64,000 nt of DNA, from the NCBI GenBank assembly GCA_963728495.1, contig CAVSKI010000011.1, forward strand, positions 124,001 through 188,000, given 5' to 3'. Below are positions 8,854 to 16,623 of the stretch, piece by piece. Under the pieces are notes generated by a model. It was not told where the DNA came from and searched no databases. It was given only the letters and a program-made list of their open reading frames with translations. Origin of the DNA: JACVRW01 sp963728495 (GTDB lineage Bacteria; Actinomycetota; Thermoleophilia; Solirubrobacterales; Thermoleophilaceae). Positions within the stretch are counted from its first letter, which is position 1. Each line of letters begins with the position of its first letter. The translations under genes and the position numbers were made by a program.

Positions 8854-8864
8854 GCCGCTGCGGG

Positions 8865-9543
8865 GTGATGGGCGACGCGATCGGTCAGGTCCTCTCGTTC
8901 GCCGCCGGAGTGGCGCTGAGCCCCATTCCGATCCATCGCCGTGGTGTTGATGCTGGGAACGCCGCGGGCCGCCGCCAACGGGCCCGCCTTCGTGCTCGGC
9001 TGGGTGATCGCGCTGAGCCTGGTCGGCACGATCATCCTGGTCGCGTCGAGCGGCGCGGGCGCCAGCGATCAGGCGGAGCCCGCCGCATGGGTCGGCATCC
9101 TCGAGCTGGTTCTTGGCCTGCTGCTGGTGCTGGTGGCGCTTCGCACCTGGAGGGGCCGGCCGCGTGACGGCGCCGACGCGGAGCTTCCGACATGGATGCA
9201 GTCGATCGACGCCTTCAAGGCGCCCAAGTCGCTCGCCATGGGCGCGCTGCTCTCGGGCGTCAACCCCAAGAATCTCCTCCTCACGGCCGGTGCCGCCGCA
9301 GCTATCGCCCAGACGGGGATCGACACGGGCGAGCAGGCGGTGTCGCTCGCGGTGTTCGTGGCCATCGGCACGCTTGGCCCGGGAATCCCTGTCGCGATCT
9401 ACTTCGCGCTCGGGAACCACGCCAAGCGACTGCTCGATGAGCTCAAGGGCTGGATGGCCGCCAACAACGCGGCGATTATGGCCGTGCTCTGCTTGATCAT
9501 CGGCGCCAAGCTGATCGGCGACGGCATCTCCGGGCTGTCCTGA
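8865..9543 (+). pseudogene. GAP (Sap) family membrane transporter, frameshifted
   Basis: A multi-pass membrane protein of the GAP/Sap group, related to LysE-type exporters. The N-terminus MGDAIGQVLSFAAGVALSPIPI is in one frame and the remaining body, starting VVLMLGTPRAAANGPAF, is in the next; deleting one C in the run at about 8933 joins them. Further landmarks are KSLAMGALLSGVNPKNLLL and GTLGPGIPVAIYFALG. About six hydrophobic helices are visible. Family members in mycobacteria help export cell-wall glycopeptidolipids and sulfolipids. Either GTG 8865 or ATG 8868 could start it. As read, only the region from the GTG at 8941 would be translated as one frame. Confidence 0.75.
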
Positions 9544-9784
9544 GCCTAGCCGCGTGGTCCCCTTTCGGCGGGCGGGTCGAGATGCTGACGATGGACCGGC
9601 TCGCCGGCCACGGGCTCACCTACTGGGTGGGGTCACTGGTCCCTCGGACCAGGGACTTGACCCGGGAGTCGCTGGGCGCGAGCGCGCGGTAGGGGAGGGA
9701 TCGTGCTGTCAGCGCGTTCAACCCCACGACGCCACATACGACACCTACCGCGGGCAGCAGTTCGTCGCGCGACGGAAGGAGATC
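9544..9784. other. intergenic region with a stem-loop
   Basis: About 240 nt between the transporter and the calcium-repeat protein. It holds a stem-loop at 9636-9652 (CTGGTCC / GGACCAG with a 3-nt loop) that overlaps an alternative pairing GTCCCT / AGGGAC, so it could terminate or attenuate transcription. A 36-codon ORF (9582-9692) covers it but has no recognisable similarity. A purine-rich ribosome-binding site (GGAAGGAG) lies just before the ATG at 9785. Nothing else was seen. Confidence 0.4.
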
Positions 9785-10655
9785 ATGGAGCTCCAGGAGC
9801 GGCAGTTTCTAGGGCTGGGCAAGCGACCGATGGCTTTCGTGGCCGTTGCCTTGCTTGCGTCGTTGGTGTTGGTCTGGGCGGGACCGGCGCAGGCAGAGCG
9901 GATGCGCGGCACCAAGGGGCCCGACAGGATGGTGGGTACCGCGAAGGCGGACGTGATCAAGGCTCTTCGCGGCGCCGATCGGATCAAGGGCCGCGGTGCC
10001 AGGGATCGACTGTTTGGAGGGCGCGGCGCCGATCGCTTGAACGCCGTCGACGGCCGGCGGGACCGTGTCGTCAATGGCGGGCCGGGCAAGGACGTCTGCA
10101 GCGTCGACGCGATCGATCGGCCCAAGCTGAAGGGCTGCGAGACCGTGAGGATCGGGGCGCGCGGCGGTCCTGGCGGCGGTCCTGGCGGCGGTCCCGGCGG
10201 CGGTCCTGGAGCCGGCCAGGGCTGCGTCAGCCCCCCGGCGGAGGCCGGGCTCGCGGCCGGCGGGCTGTGGCGCGCGGCGCGAGGCGACCCCCCGCCGCCG
10301 ACGTTCAGCGATCGGTTCTACGCGATCACGATCACCCTGAAAGCCTCGGCGGATGGGTTAAACGGCGATGAGCTCCCGATCTCGATCGAGGAGGTGTGCG
10401 ACGTCCCCGAGCGGCTGGCAGAGCGAGGCCGCCCAGCTCATCGGCGGCGAAGGGGTAGCGCTGATCAGCTCTTCACGAAGGTGTTCGACGCCGGAGGGCA
10501 GCAGCTGACCGGCGAGGCGGCTACGACCGCGTTGGCCGGTGCTGACAGCCGTTTCGCTCAAGGCTCAGCTCGAGCGCCCTCCCGTGTGGCGGCAGGACGA
10601 GGACGGCCAGCCGGTGGCCACCTTCGGAACCAGCCGAGCAGACATAACCGACTGA
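9785..10655 (+). pseudogene. secreted RTX-like calcium-repeat protein, frameshifted at C-terminus
   Basis: The ATG at 9785 has a good Shine-Dalgarno (GGAAGGAG). A signal peptide ends at GPAQA (residue about 38). It is followed by short glycine/aspartate repeats of the haemolysin-type calcium-binding kind (GTKGPDRMVGTAKAD, LRGADRIKGRGARDR, LFGGRGADRL) and by GGPGKDVCSVD, KGCETVR. A Gly/Pro linker (PGGG repeats) leads to a second domain (TFSDRFYAITITLKAS). The second domain shows three frame changes at about 10424 (+1), 10474 (-1) and 10539 (+1). The corrected tail reads PVWRQDEDGQPVATFGTSRA and ends at the TGA at 10653-10655. Probably an extracellular protein; no binding target can be inferred. 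Confidence 0.65.
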
Positions 10656-10725
10656 CCAGGGGCGGTGGCGGGCGAAATCGGTCAGGTGCGCGAGGTCCTG
10701 CGCCGCGCGGGAACGGGCGCCCGGC

Positions 10726-11430
10726 TCACACCGGCCTTTCCGAGCGTGGCTCAGGCGGTGGACGCCGTCGCGAGCGCTCGCCCCCACGAGGACGAAGGTT
10801 CGTCACGATCAGCGCCACCACGGTGACCAGGTAGATCTGGCCGATCAGCGCCTCGGCGATCGCCAGCATCCGCCCGACGTCGGTGAGCGGAGAGAGGTCG
10901 CCGTAGCCGACGGTCGAGAGCGTCACGTAGCTGAAGTAGAGAAGATCGGAACGGGTCGGGTCGGGATCCCTGGTGAAGAACGCGGCGTCCCCGAGCTGGG
11001 CCGCGGCACCGAGGAAGAAGGAGAAGAGCATCCCCAGCAGGAGGTAGATCGCGAGTACGCCGGAAAGGGTGCGCAGGGTGACCTCGCCCTCGGCGCGCAC
11101 GTCACGCAGAACTCCGCTGGCTACCACCACGGGGGCAAAGGCGATCAACAGGCCGTTCACGAGTGAGGCCTCGGCCTGGGGCACCTCTCCGAGAACGATC
11201 AGCAGCACCACCGATAGCAGTGCCAGCAGCAATCCCGCAGCCGCCGCGGCCCGGGCGACGGCATGAGTCGCGCGCGCGGCCCAGACCGAAACCGACAGGG
11301 TGGCGGCGCCAAGGAAGATGGTCACGAGGCGCGACCAGTCCGCGTCCGGCGCGGCGACCTGAAAGGACGCGGACGCGAGCACGAGCACCAATACCAGCGC
11401 GAAGCCGTGGTGTCGGCGCGTCTCGTTCAC
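10726..11430 (-). CDS. two-pore-helix potassium channel family protein
   Basis: A 234-residue membrane protein with about four to six hydrophobic helices. Residues 165-180 contain the potassium selectivity filter TLSTVGYGDLSP, preceded by a pore helix (DLLYFSYV) and followed by an inner helix (IYLVTVVALIVTNL). The C-terminus is short, basic and cytoplasmic (RPRGGERSRRRPP), with no RCK/TrkA-N regulatory domain. It therefore resembles simple prokaryotic ion channels (Ion_trans_2) with an N-terminal sensor-like helix bundle. It is divergent from the sulfatase gene, and the three-half-site operator at 11472-11502 lies between them, about 40 nt from this start. Confidence 0.85.
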   Translation of the reverse strand: MNETRRHHGFALVLVLVLASASFQVAAPDADWSRLVTIFLGAATLSVSVWAARATHAVARAAAAAGLLLALLSVVLLIVLGEVPQAEASLVNGLLIAFAPVVVASGVLRDVRAEGEVTLRTLSGVLAIYLLLGMLFSFFLGAAAQLGDAAFFTRDPDPTRSDLLYFSYVTLSTVGYGDLSPLTDVGRMLAIAEALIGQIYLVTVVALIVTNLRPRGGERSRRRPPPEPRSERPV

Positions 11431-11471
11431 GTCCGCCTCTTTCGACGGTTCGGCGGGCGAACCCTCCGCAG

Positions 11472-11518
11472 CTCACCCGTTTCGGGTGATCCCTGGTCAC
11501 CCCCGGCCCGCTTAGGGT
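11472..11518. promoter_or_regulatory. second copy of the three-half-site operator plus -10 box
   Basis: Half-sites CTCACCC (11472-11478), GGGTGAT (11484-11490) and GTCACCC (11496-11502) are separated by 5-nt spacers, exactly the geometry seen at 8512-8542. A -10 box TAGGGT (11513-11518) follows and the sulfatase ATG is at 11528, so the transcript would be essentially leaderless. The operator covers the -35 region. Because it lies between divergent genes it could also control the potassium channel. Confidence 0.6.
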
Positions 11519-11527
11519 CGGACCACC

Positions 11528-13876
11528 ATGGCACGAGACTTCAAGGGCACGATCAAGCTCGACATCCGGGATTCGGAGCCCGACTGGGATCCCTTCGAAC
11601 AGCCCAAGGCTCCCGAGGGCGCTCCCAACGTTCTGATGATCGTCTGGGACGACGTGGGCTACGGGACGATGGACGTGTTCGGCGGCCCGATCGAAACACC
11701 GACCATGCGCCGGATTGCCGACACCGGCCTGCGCTACTCGAATTTCCACACCACCGCGCTCTGCTCGCCGACGCGCTCGAGCCTGCTCAACGGCCGCAAC
11801 GCCACCAGCAACGGCATGGCCTGCATCACCGAGGGGGCAGCGGGCTTTCCGGGCTTCTCGGCGCGGATCCCGTTCGAGAACGGCTTTGCCTCGGAGGTGC
11901 TGGGCGAGCGGGGCTGGAACACCTACGCCGTCGGAAAGTGGCATCTCACGCCCTCAGAGGAGTCGGACCTGTCGGCCTGGAAGCGCCGCTGGCCGCTCGG
12001 ACGCGGCTTCGAGCGTTTCTACGGCTTTCTCGGGGGCGAGACCCACCAGTGGTATCCGGACCTCGTCTACGACAACCACCCGATCGACCAGCCCTATACG
12101 CCCGAGGAGGGCTACCACCTGTCGAAGGACCTGGTCGACAAGGGGATCGAGTTCGTGCGCGACGCCAGGTCCGTGGCACCGGACAAGCCCTGGTACATGT
12201 ACTTCTGCCCCGGTTGCGCCCACGCGCCCCACCACGTGTTCGAGGAGTGGTCCGAGCGCTACCGAGGCCGCTTCGACGAGGGCTACGAGGAGATCCGAGG
12301 CTCGATTCTCGCCCGCCAGAAGGAGCTCGGCCTGCTACCCGACAGCGCCGATCTCTCCCCGATCAACCCGCACGGCGAGCCCGACGTGACCGGACCGGAA
12401 GGCCAGCCCTGGCCCGCCCTCGACTTCGTGCGACCTTGGGATTCGCTAAGCGACGACGAGCGACGGCTGTTTTGCCGTATGGCGGAGGTATACGCCGGCT
12501 TCGTCTCCTACACCGACCACGAGATCGGCCGTCTCATCGACTATCTCGAGGAGTCCGGCCAGCTGGACAACACGATCATCGTGGCGGTCTCCGACAACGG
12601 CTCGAGTGCGGAGGGGGGACCGAACGGCTCGTTCAACGAGAACAAGTTCTTCAACGGCGTGCCGGACTCGATCGAGGACAACATGAAGCACCTGGACGAG
12701 CTGGGCACGCCCGCCTCGTACAACCATTACTGCTCGGGCTGGGCCTGGGCCTTCGATACTCCGTTTCCCTACTGGAAGCGCTACGCGGGCTATGAGGGCG
12801 GGACCGCCGACATGTGCGTGGTCGCTTGGCCCAAGGGGATCTCGGCCCGCGGCGAGGTCCGCGACCAGTACGTGCACGCGGTCGACGTTGTGCCCACGCT
12901 TTACGAGCTGATCGGGATCGAGCCGCCGGAGGTGATCGGCGGCTACGAGCAGAGCCCGATCGAAGGCAAGAGCTTCGCCGCCTCGCTATCCGACCCGGCG
13001 GCAGCCGGGAAGGAGACGCAGTTCTTCTCGATGCTCGGCCAGCGCGCCGTCTACCACCGGGGCTGGCTCGCCAACACCCTCCATCCCCCGATCTCCGGCT
13101 GGGGGAACTTCGACGACGACGAGTGGGAGCTGTACCACCTCGCCGAGGACCGATCACAGATGCACAACCTCGCGGCGGAGCATCCCGAGCGGCTGGACGA
13201 GCTCAAGGAGCTCTGGGCCAAGCTCGCCGGCGAGCTGGACGGCATGCCGCTCGACGACCGCTCGGCGCGGGAGATTCTCAGCACGCCCAAGCCGCAGCCG
13301 GGGGTGCCGCGTGACCGATACGTCTATTACCCGCACACGGCCGACGTGCCGGAATCGGTGGCCGTGAATATCCGAGGACGCTCCTACACGATCGCGGCTG
13401 CGGTGACGCTGGAGACCCCGGAGGCGGAGGGCATTCTGTTCGCGCACGGAGGCGGAGGGGGAGGCCACGCTCTCTACGTCCGCGACGGCCGCCTGCACTA
13501 CCTGTACAACTGGCTCGGCGAGCGTCGGCAGCTCGTGAGCGCAGACGCCGGGCTCGAGCCCGGTCGCAAGGTGCTGAGCGCCGAGTTCGCCAAGACGGGG
13601 GTGGATCCCCGAACGGCCAGCGCCATCGGAACCCTCACCCTCTACATCGATGATCACAAGGTGGGCGAGAGCGAGATCGTGACCCAGCCCGGCGTCTTCT
13701 CGCTGTGCGGCGACGGCCTCTGTGTAGGTCGCGACAGCGGCTCGCCGGTAGGGGACGACTACGCCCCGCCCTTCACCTTCGCCGGCGGCGTGATCGACCG
13801 TGTGGTGGTGGACGTGAGCGGTGAGCCGTACGTGGATCACGAGAAGGAGGTTCACGCCTGGCTGGCGCGTGACTGA
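11528..13876 (+). CDS. arylsulfatase (formylglycine-dependent) with C-terminal beta domain
   Basis: A 782-residue type I sulfatase. The catalytic signature CSPTRSSLLNGR starts at Cys79; this Cys is the residue oxidised to formylglycine. Metal-binding DD at residues 41-42 (IVWDDVGYGTMD), GKWHL near 140 and SDNGSS near 357 complete the active site. After about residue 600 a beta-sandwich-like domain follows (EGILFAHGGGGGGHALYVRDG, LTLYIDDHKVGE), similar in type to laminin-G/lectin folds. No signal peptide is visible, so it appears cytoplasmic. A formylglycine-generating enzyme is encoded 0.7 kb downstream on the opposite strand and should be its activator. The natural sulfate ester is not known. 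Confidence 0.92.
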   Translation: MARDFKGTIKLDIRDSEPDWDPFEQPKAPEGAPNVLMIVWDDVGYGTMDVFGGPIETPTMRRIADTGLRYSNFHTTALCSPTRSSLLNGRNATSNGMACITEGAAGFPGFSARIPFENGFASEVLGERGWNTYAVGKWHLTPSEESDLSAWKRRWPLGRGFERFYGFLGGETHQWYPDLVYDNHPIDQPYTPEEGYHLSKDLVDKGIEFVRDARSVAPDKPWYMYFCPGCAHAPHHVFEEWSERYRGRFDEGYEEIRGSILARQKELGLLPDSADLSPINPHGEPDVTGPEGQPWPALDFVRPWDSLSDDERRLFCRMAEVYAGFVSYTDHEIGRLIDYLEESGQLDNTIIVAVSDNGSSAEGGPNGSFNENKFFNGVPDSIEDNMKHLDELGTPASYNHYCSGWAWAFDTPFPYWKRYAGYEGGTADMCVVAWPKGISARGEVRDQYVHAVDVVPTLYELIGIEPPEVIGGYEQSPIEGKSFAASLSDPAAAGKETQFFSMLGQRAVYHRGWLANTLHPPISGWGNFDDDEWELYHLAEDRSQMHNLAAEHPERLDELKELWAKLAGELDGMPLDDRSAREILSTPKPQPGVPRDRYVYYPHTADVPESVAVNIRGRSYTIAAAVTLETPEAEGILFAHGGGGGGHALYVRDGRLHYLYNWLGERRQLVSADAGLEPGRKVLSAEFAKTGVDPRTASAIGTLTLYIDDHKVGESEIVTQPGVFSLCGDGLCVGRDSGSPVGDDYAPPFTFAGGVIDRVVVDVSGEPYVDHEKEVHAWLARD

Positions 13877-13883
13877 GGCCCCT

Positions 13884-14576
13884 TCAGGCGAACGAAAGCG
13901 CCGCGGCCACCGCGAAGCCGAATGTCGTAACCAGGCCGGTCGTCCGTCCGGCCTGCTTGGTGGCCTCGGGGATCATCGAGTCCACGAGCATCACGATCAG
14001 CGCTCCGGCGGCGAAGCCGTTGATCGCGCCCTTGAGCGAGTCGGAGGCCACGTCGGCCGCCGCAAACCCGAGCGGGGTGGACAGTGCGCAGATGCCGGCC
14101 ACGACCAGCCACAGCCGCATCACCCGCCCGCGACGCTCGCCGCGGGTGTGCATTTCGCTCGCTCCGCCGACCCCCTCCGGCAGGTTCGATACGAAGATCG
14201 CGGCCAGAAGCCCAAGGCTCACCTCTCCGCCGGTGGCGAGGGTTATCCCCAGCACCAGCTGCTCGGGAATGCCGTCCAGGAAGGCGCCGAGGGCGAGGGC
14301 CCGGCCCGGGTTGCCGCCTCCCGCCGAATCCACGCGTCCCGACGCTATGAAGTAGGTCAGCGCGCCCACGGCCAGGCCTGCCGCCACCGGTTCGATGCCG
14401 CCCACCTCGACCCCCTCCTGGGCGAGCTCGAAGCTGACCGCGCTGATAAGGGCGCCGGCACCGAATCCGAGCACCAGGCCGATCACCTCGCGGGGCCATG
14501 TCCCCGCGAGGCCGACGAGGGCGCCGATCAAAAGCGAGGAGGCGGCCACCGCGCCCCAGCCGAGCGCCTCGATCAT
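13884..14576 (-). CDS. ZIP family metal transporter
   Basis: A 230-residue polytopic membrane protein with about eight helices. Characteristic ZIP segments are FGAGALISAVSFELAQEG (helix 2), ALALGAFLDGIPEQLVLG and IFVSNLPEGVGGASEM; the latter two carry the paired acidic and polar metal-site residues in helices IV-V. It likely moves zinc or another divalent metal into the cytoplasm. The ATG at 14576 overlaps the stop of the upstream FGE gene (ATGA), so the pair is translationally coupled. Sulfatases need a divalent cation and FGE uses copper, so metal supply to this cluster is a reasonable but unproven role. It converges with the sulfatase gene with 7 nt between stops. Confidence 0.85.
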   Translation of the reverse strand: MIEALGWGAVAASSLLIGALVGLAGTWPREVIGLVLGFGAGALISAVSFELAQEGVEVGGIEPVAAGLAVGALTYFIASGRVDSAGGGNPGRALALGAFLDGIPEQLVLGITLATGGEVSLGLLAAIFVSNLPEGVGGASEMHTRGERRGRVMRLWLVVAGICALSTPLGFAAADVASDSLKGAINGFAAGALIVMLVDSMIPEATKQAGRTTGLVTTFGFAVAAALSFA

Positions 14577-15385
14577 CGCGGGTCGCCGGCCAACCGAAAG
14601 CTCATGTGTCCCGTGGAGCTGTCCGGCGTGTTGCGGCTGCGCGCCGCCACCCGGTATCGGTTGCAGTAGGAGTGGTGACAGAGGTAGGAGCCGCCGCGGA
14701 TGACCTTGCCGCGGCCCTGCCCCGGCCCTCGCGCGGGATCGAACCAGTCCGCGCACCACTCCCACACGTTGCCCGACGTGTTGTGCAGGCCGAAGCCGTT
14801 GGGCTGGAAGCTGTCGACGGGCGCGGTCCCCAGGAAGCCGTCCTCGAGCGTGTTGTGGTCCGGGAAGCTGCCCTGCCAGATGTTGCAGCGGTGCGCGCCG
14901 CCTGGGGTCAGATCGTTCCCCCAGGGAAAGCGCTTCTGCACGAGCCCGCCCCTCGCGGCGTACTCCCATTCGGCCTCGGTCGGCAGGCGCCCGCCGGCCC
15001 AGGCGCAGTAGGCACGCGCGTCGGTCCACGCGACGTGCACCGCGGGATGCACCGCACGGCCCTCCAGCGACGACCCGGGACCCTCTGGCCGGCGCCAGTC
15101 GGCCCCCTCGACCTGACGCCACCACGGAGCCTGGGCGACAGAGCGCGTCGGGGGGAAATCGTCGGGCAGCAGGCGGGCGAACACGAAGGACCACCCGAAG
15201 CGCTCGGCGCGCGTCACGTGGCCGGTGGCGGCAACAAACCCAGCGAACTCCTCGGTGGTCACGGCGTGAGCCGAGATGGCGAACGGCTCGACTCGCACCT
15301 CGCGCACCGGACCCTCCCGGTCGTCGGGAAAGCCATCCGGATCCTCGCCCCCCATCAGGAAGGTGTCGCCGCCCAGCTCAAGCAC
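14573..15385 (-). CDS. formylglycine-generating enzyme (sulfatase activator)
   Basis: A 270-residue enzyme that oxidises the active-site cysteine of sulfatases to C-alpha-formylglycine. It matches the FGE/SUMF1 family closely: FLMGGEDPDGFPDDREGP near the N-terminus, GGRLPTEAEWEYAARGG (131-147), FPWGND, NVWEWCADWF, and the active-site segment GGSYLCHHSYCNRYRVAARS with the copper-binding Cys236 and Cys241. The C-terminal SSTGHMSFRLA is also typical. The GTG at 15385 is taken as start because homology begins there; codons upstream do not look like the family. It is coupled to the ZIP transporter by a 4-nt overlap and is the expected partner of the sulfatase at 11528. Confidence 0.92.
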   Translation of the reverse strand: MLELGGDTFLMGGEDPDGFPDDREGPVREVRVEPFAISAHAVTTEEFAGFVAATGHVTRAERFGWSFVFARLLPDDFPPTRSVAQAPWWRQVEGADWRRPEGPGSSLEGRAVHPAVHVAWTDARAYCAWAGGRLPTEAEWEYAARGGLVQKRFPWGNDLTPGGAHRCNIWQGSFPDHNTLEDGFLGTAPVDSFQPNGFGLHNTSGNVWEWCADWFDPARGPGQGRGKVIRGGSYLCHHSYCNRYRVAARSRNTPDSSTGHMSFRLAGDPR

Positions 15386-15423
15386 GATTCCGAAAAGGGG
15401 TGGGCGGGCGTGACCGGCCGGGC

Positions 15424-15677
15424 CTAGACCGCCAGCTTGGATAAGTAGCGCAGGGCCTTCCGGGTTTTTGTGGCCTGCTTCCCAGACACGTCCACGCCCT
15501 GTGCGCGCAGGAATTCGCGTGTCTGTGTGCCGTGTCGAGCAGGTCCCGAGGCGCGCACTTGGTCGAGAGCTCGAGGATCCGTAAGTCGTCGGGGTATAAC
15601 CACAGCTCAACCGCCAGCCTGTCCGAAAGGTCCTTCGGCTGACTCAGCAGGGACGGTGGAGGCTTGGTTGCGGCCAC
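15424..15677 (-). pseudogene. small conserved protein of unknown function, frameshifted
   Basis: About 84 codons read as one protein if one missing base near 15530 is allowed. The first part (SQPKDLSDRLAVELWLYPDD, ILELSTKC) and the last part (TREFLRAQGVDVSGKQATKT, ending LRYLSKLAV) lie in different frames. The C-terminal VDVSGKQATKT looks like a conserved motif of a small actinobacterial family, which I cannot name. The start would be the GTG at 15677. It lies 39 nt upstream of the FGE start in the same direction and could be the first gene of that operon. Confidence 0.45.
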
Positions 15678-15846
15678 GACTGCGCACTATCGGCGCTCCT
15701 CGCGCCCGGAGCAAGGTTGCTGCGGGCGTCGGCCACCTGATTGACTCTGAGCGGCCTCCAACGTGGAAGGGATTTCCCGCGACGCCTCGCTTCGAACAGT
15801 CTGACGTCGTGCTCGCCACGAAGCGCGTTCACCTGGAGGAGGCTGC

Positions 15847-16200
15847 GTGAGCGGGCGCGCTGACGACGACGTGACCCGCCGGACGCTGCTCGCCGCGGAG
15901 CGCACCTGGCTCGCCTGGTGGCGATCGGGAATCGCGGCCGCCACCGCGGCGGTGGCGGTGGGAGGCGTCGTGCCCGAGCTCGTGGACAAGGGACAGACCG
16001 TCTACATCATCCTCGGAGCCGGCTACGCGGGGCTGGCCACGGCGGTCTTCGCCGGGGCGGCCCTCCGCCGTCATCGTGTCCAGCGAGCACTGGAGCGCGA
16101 TGAGTTCGAGGCGGTGGGCGAATGGGCGGTGATTGCCCTGACGCTGGTGGCGATGTTGCTGTCCCTGGCGACACTCGCCGTGATAATCGTGCAACCTTAG
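15847..16200 (+). CDS. DUF202 family membrane protein
   Basis: A 117-residue protein with a cytoplasmic start containing RRTLLAAERTWLAWWRSGIA, the hallmark of DUF202 (YidH-like) proteins. Three membrane helices follow at about residues 30-48, 52-72 and 95-115. The GTG start is preceded by GGAGG within about 6 nt. The function of DUF202 is unknown. The next gene begins 5 nt after its stop, so the two are probably co-transcribed. Confidence 0.85.
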   Translation: MSGRADDDVTRRTLLAAERTWLAWWRSGIAAATAAVAVGGVVPELVDKGQTVYIILGAGYAGLATAVFAGAALRRHRVQRALERDEFEAVGEWAVIALTLVAMLLSLATLAVIIVQP

Positions 16201-16204
16201 GCGC

Positions 16205-16480
16205 ATGGGTTGTCTCTTCGTGATCCTCGGTGGGCTCTTCCCACGCGTTGCGTTCGTCTGCCTCTGGATCTTCACCAACGACGTCGATCGCGCCTACGAC
16301 AGCTTCATCGTCCCGCTGCTCGGACTGATCTTCCTGCCTCTCACCGCACTGGTCTACGCGGTGGCGTGGTCGCCGGTCGGCGGCGTGGAGGGGATCGAGT
16401 GGCTCTGGGTGGCCATAGCGTTTGTGCTCGACCTCAGCTCGTATGGCGGCGGCGCCCGCGCGCGCCGCGGCGGCGACTGA
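16205..16480 (+). CDS. small conserved actinobacterial membrane protein
   Basis: A 91-residue protein with two or three hydrophobic helices (MGCLFVILGGLFPRVAFVCL; FIVPLLGLIFLPLTALVYAV; IEWLWVAIAFVLDLSS) and a short Gly/Arg tail. The pattern with an Asn-Asp-Val-Asp-Arg loop after the first helix is familiar from conserved hypothetical proteins of actinobacteria, whose function is unknown. It directly follows the DUF202 gene. Its 3' end overlaps the end of a possible small gene on the other strand (16434-16598). Confidence 0.7.
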   Translation: MGCLFVILGGLFPRVAFVCLWIFTNDVDRAYDSFIVPLLGLIFLPLTALVYAVAWSPVGGVEGIEWLWVAIAFVLDLSSYGGGARARRGGD

Positions 16481-16598
16481 CCGCTCGGGTCCACCCGTAG
16501 CGCGTCCACAGCAGCGCGATGTCGGCGCTTGCGCTCCAGAAATGTCCCAGGGGCCCGGTGACGATCCAGGCCGCGGCTCGATCGCGGGCGTTCACCAC
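16434..16598 (-). CDS. possible tiny conserved protein, antisense to tig leader
   Basis: A 54-codon minus-strand frame starting at GTG 16598 reads RDRAAAWIVTGPLGHFWSAS, then ADIALLWTRYGWTRAVSRRR. An Ala-Ala-Trp-x-Val-Thr-Gly-Pro-x-Gly-His pattern with a following Trp-rich helix is, to my recollection, a recurrent tiny hypothetical in this class. It overlaps the end of the gene at 16205 by 47 nt, tail to tail, and would share a short divergent promoter with tig. The start could instead be an upstream ATG. Support is limited to this pattern. Confidence 0.4.
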   Translation of the reverse strand: MVNARDRAAAWIVTGPLGHFWSASADIALLWTRYGWTRAVSRRRGARGRRRHTS

Positions 16599-16623
16599 GG
16601 CGCAAGGTATCGTCAGGCGCTTC

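Noticed and set aside
8868..8940. Programmed ribosomal frameshift in the GAP transporter
   Set aside because: There is no slippery heptamer or downstream structure, and several neighbouring genes have similar 1-nt insertions. An error or mutation is more likely.
9582..9692. A 36-residue ORF after the GAP transporter
   Set aside because: It overlaps a stem-loop, lacks a clear ribosome-binding site and shows no recognisable motif.
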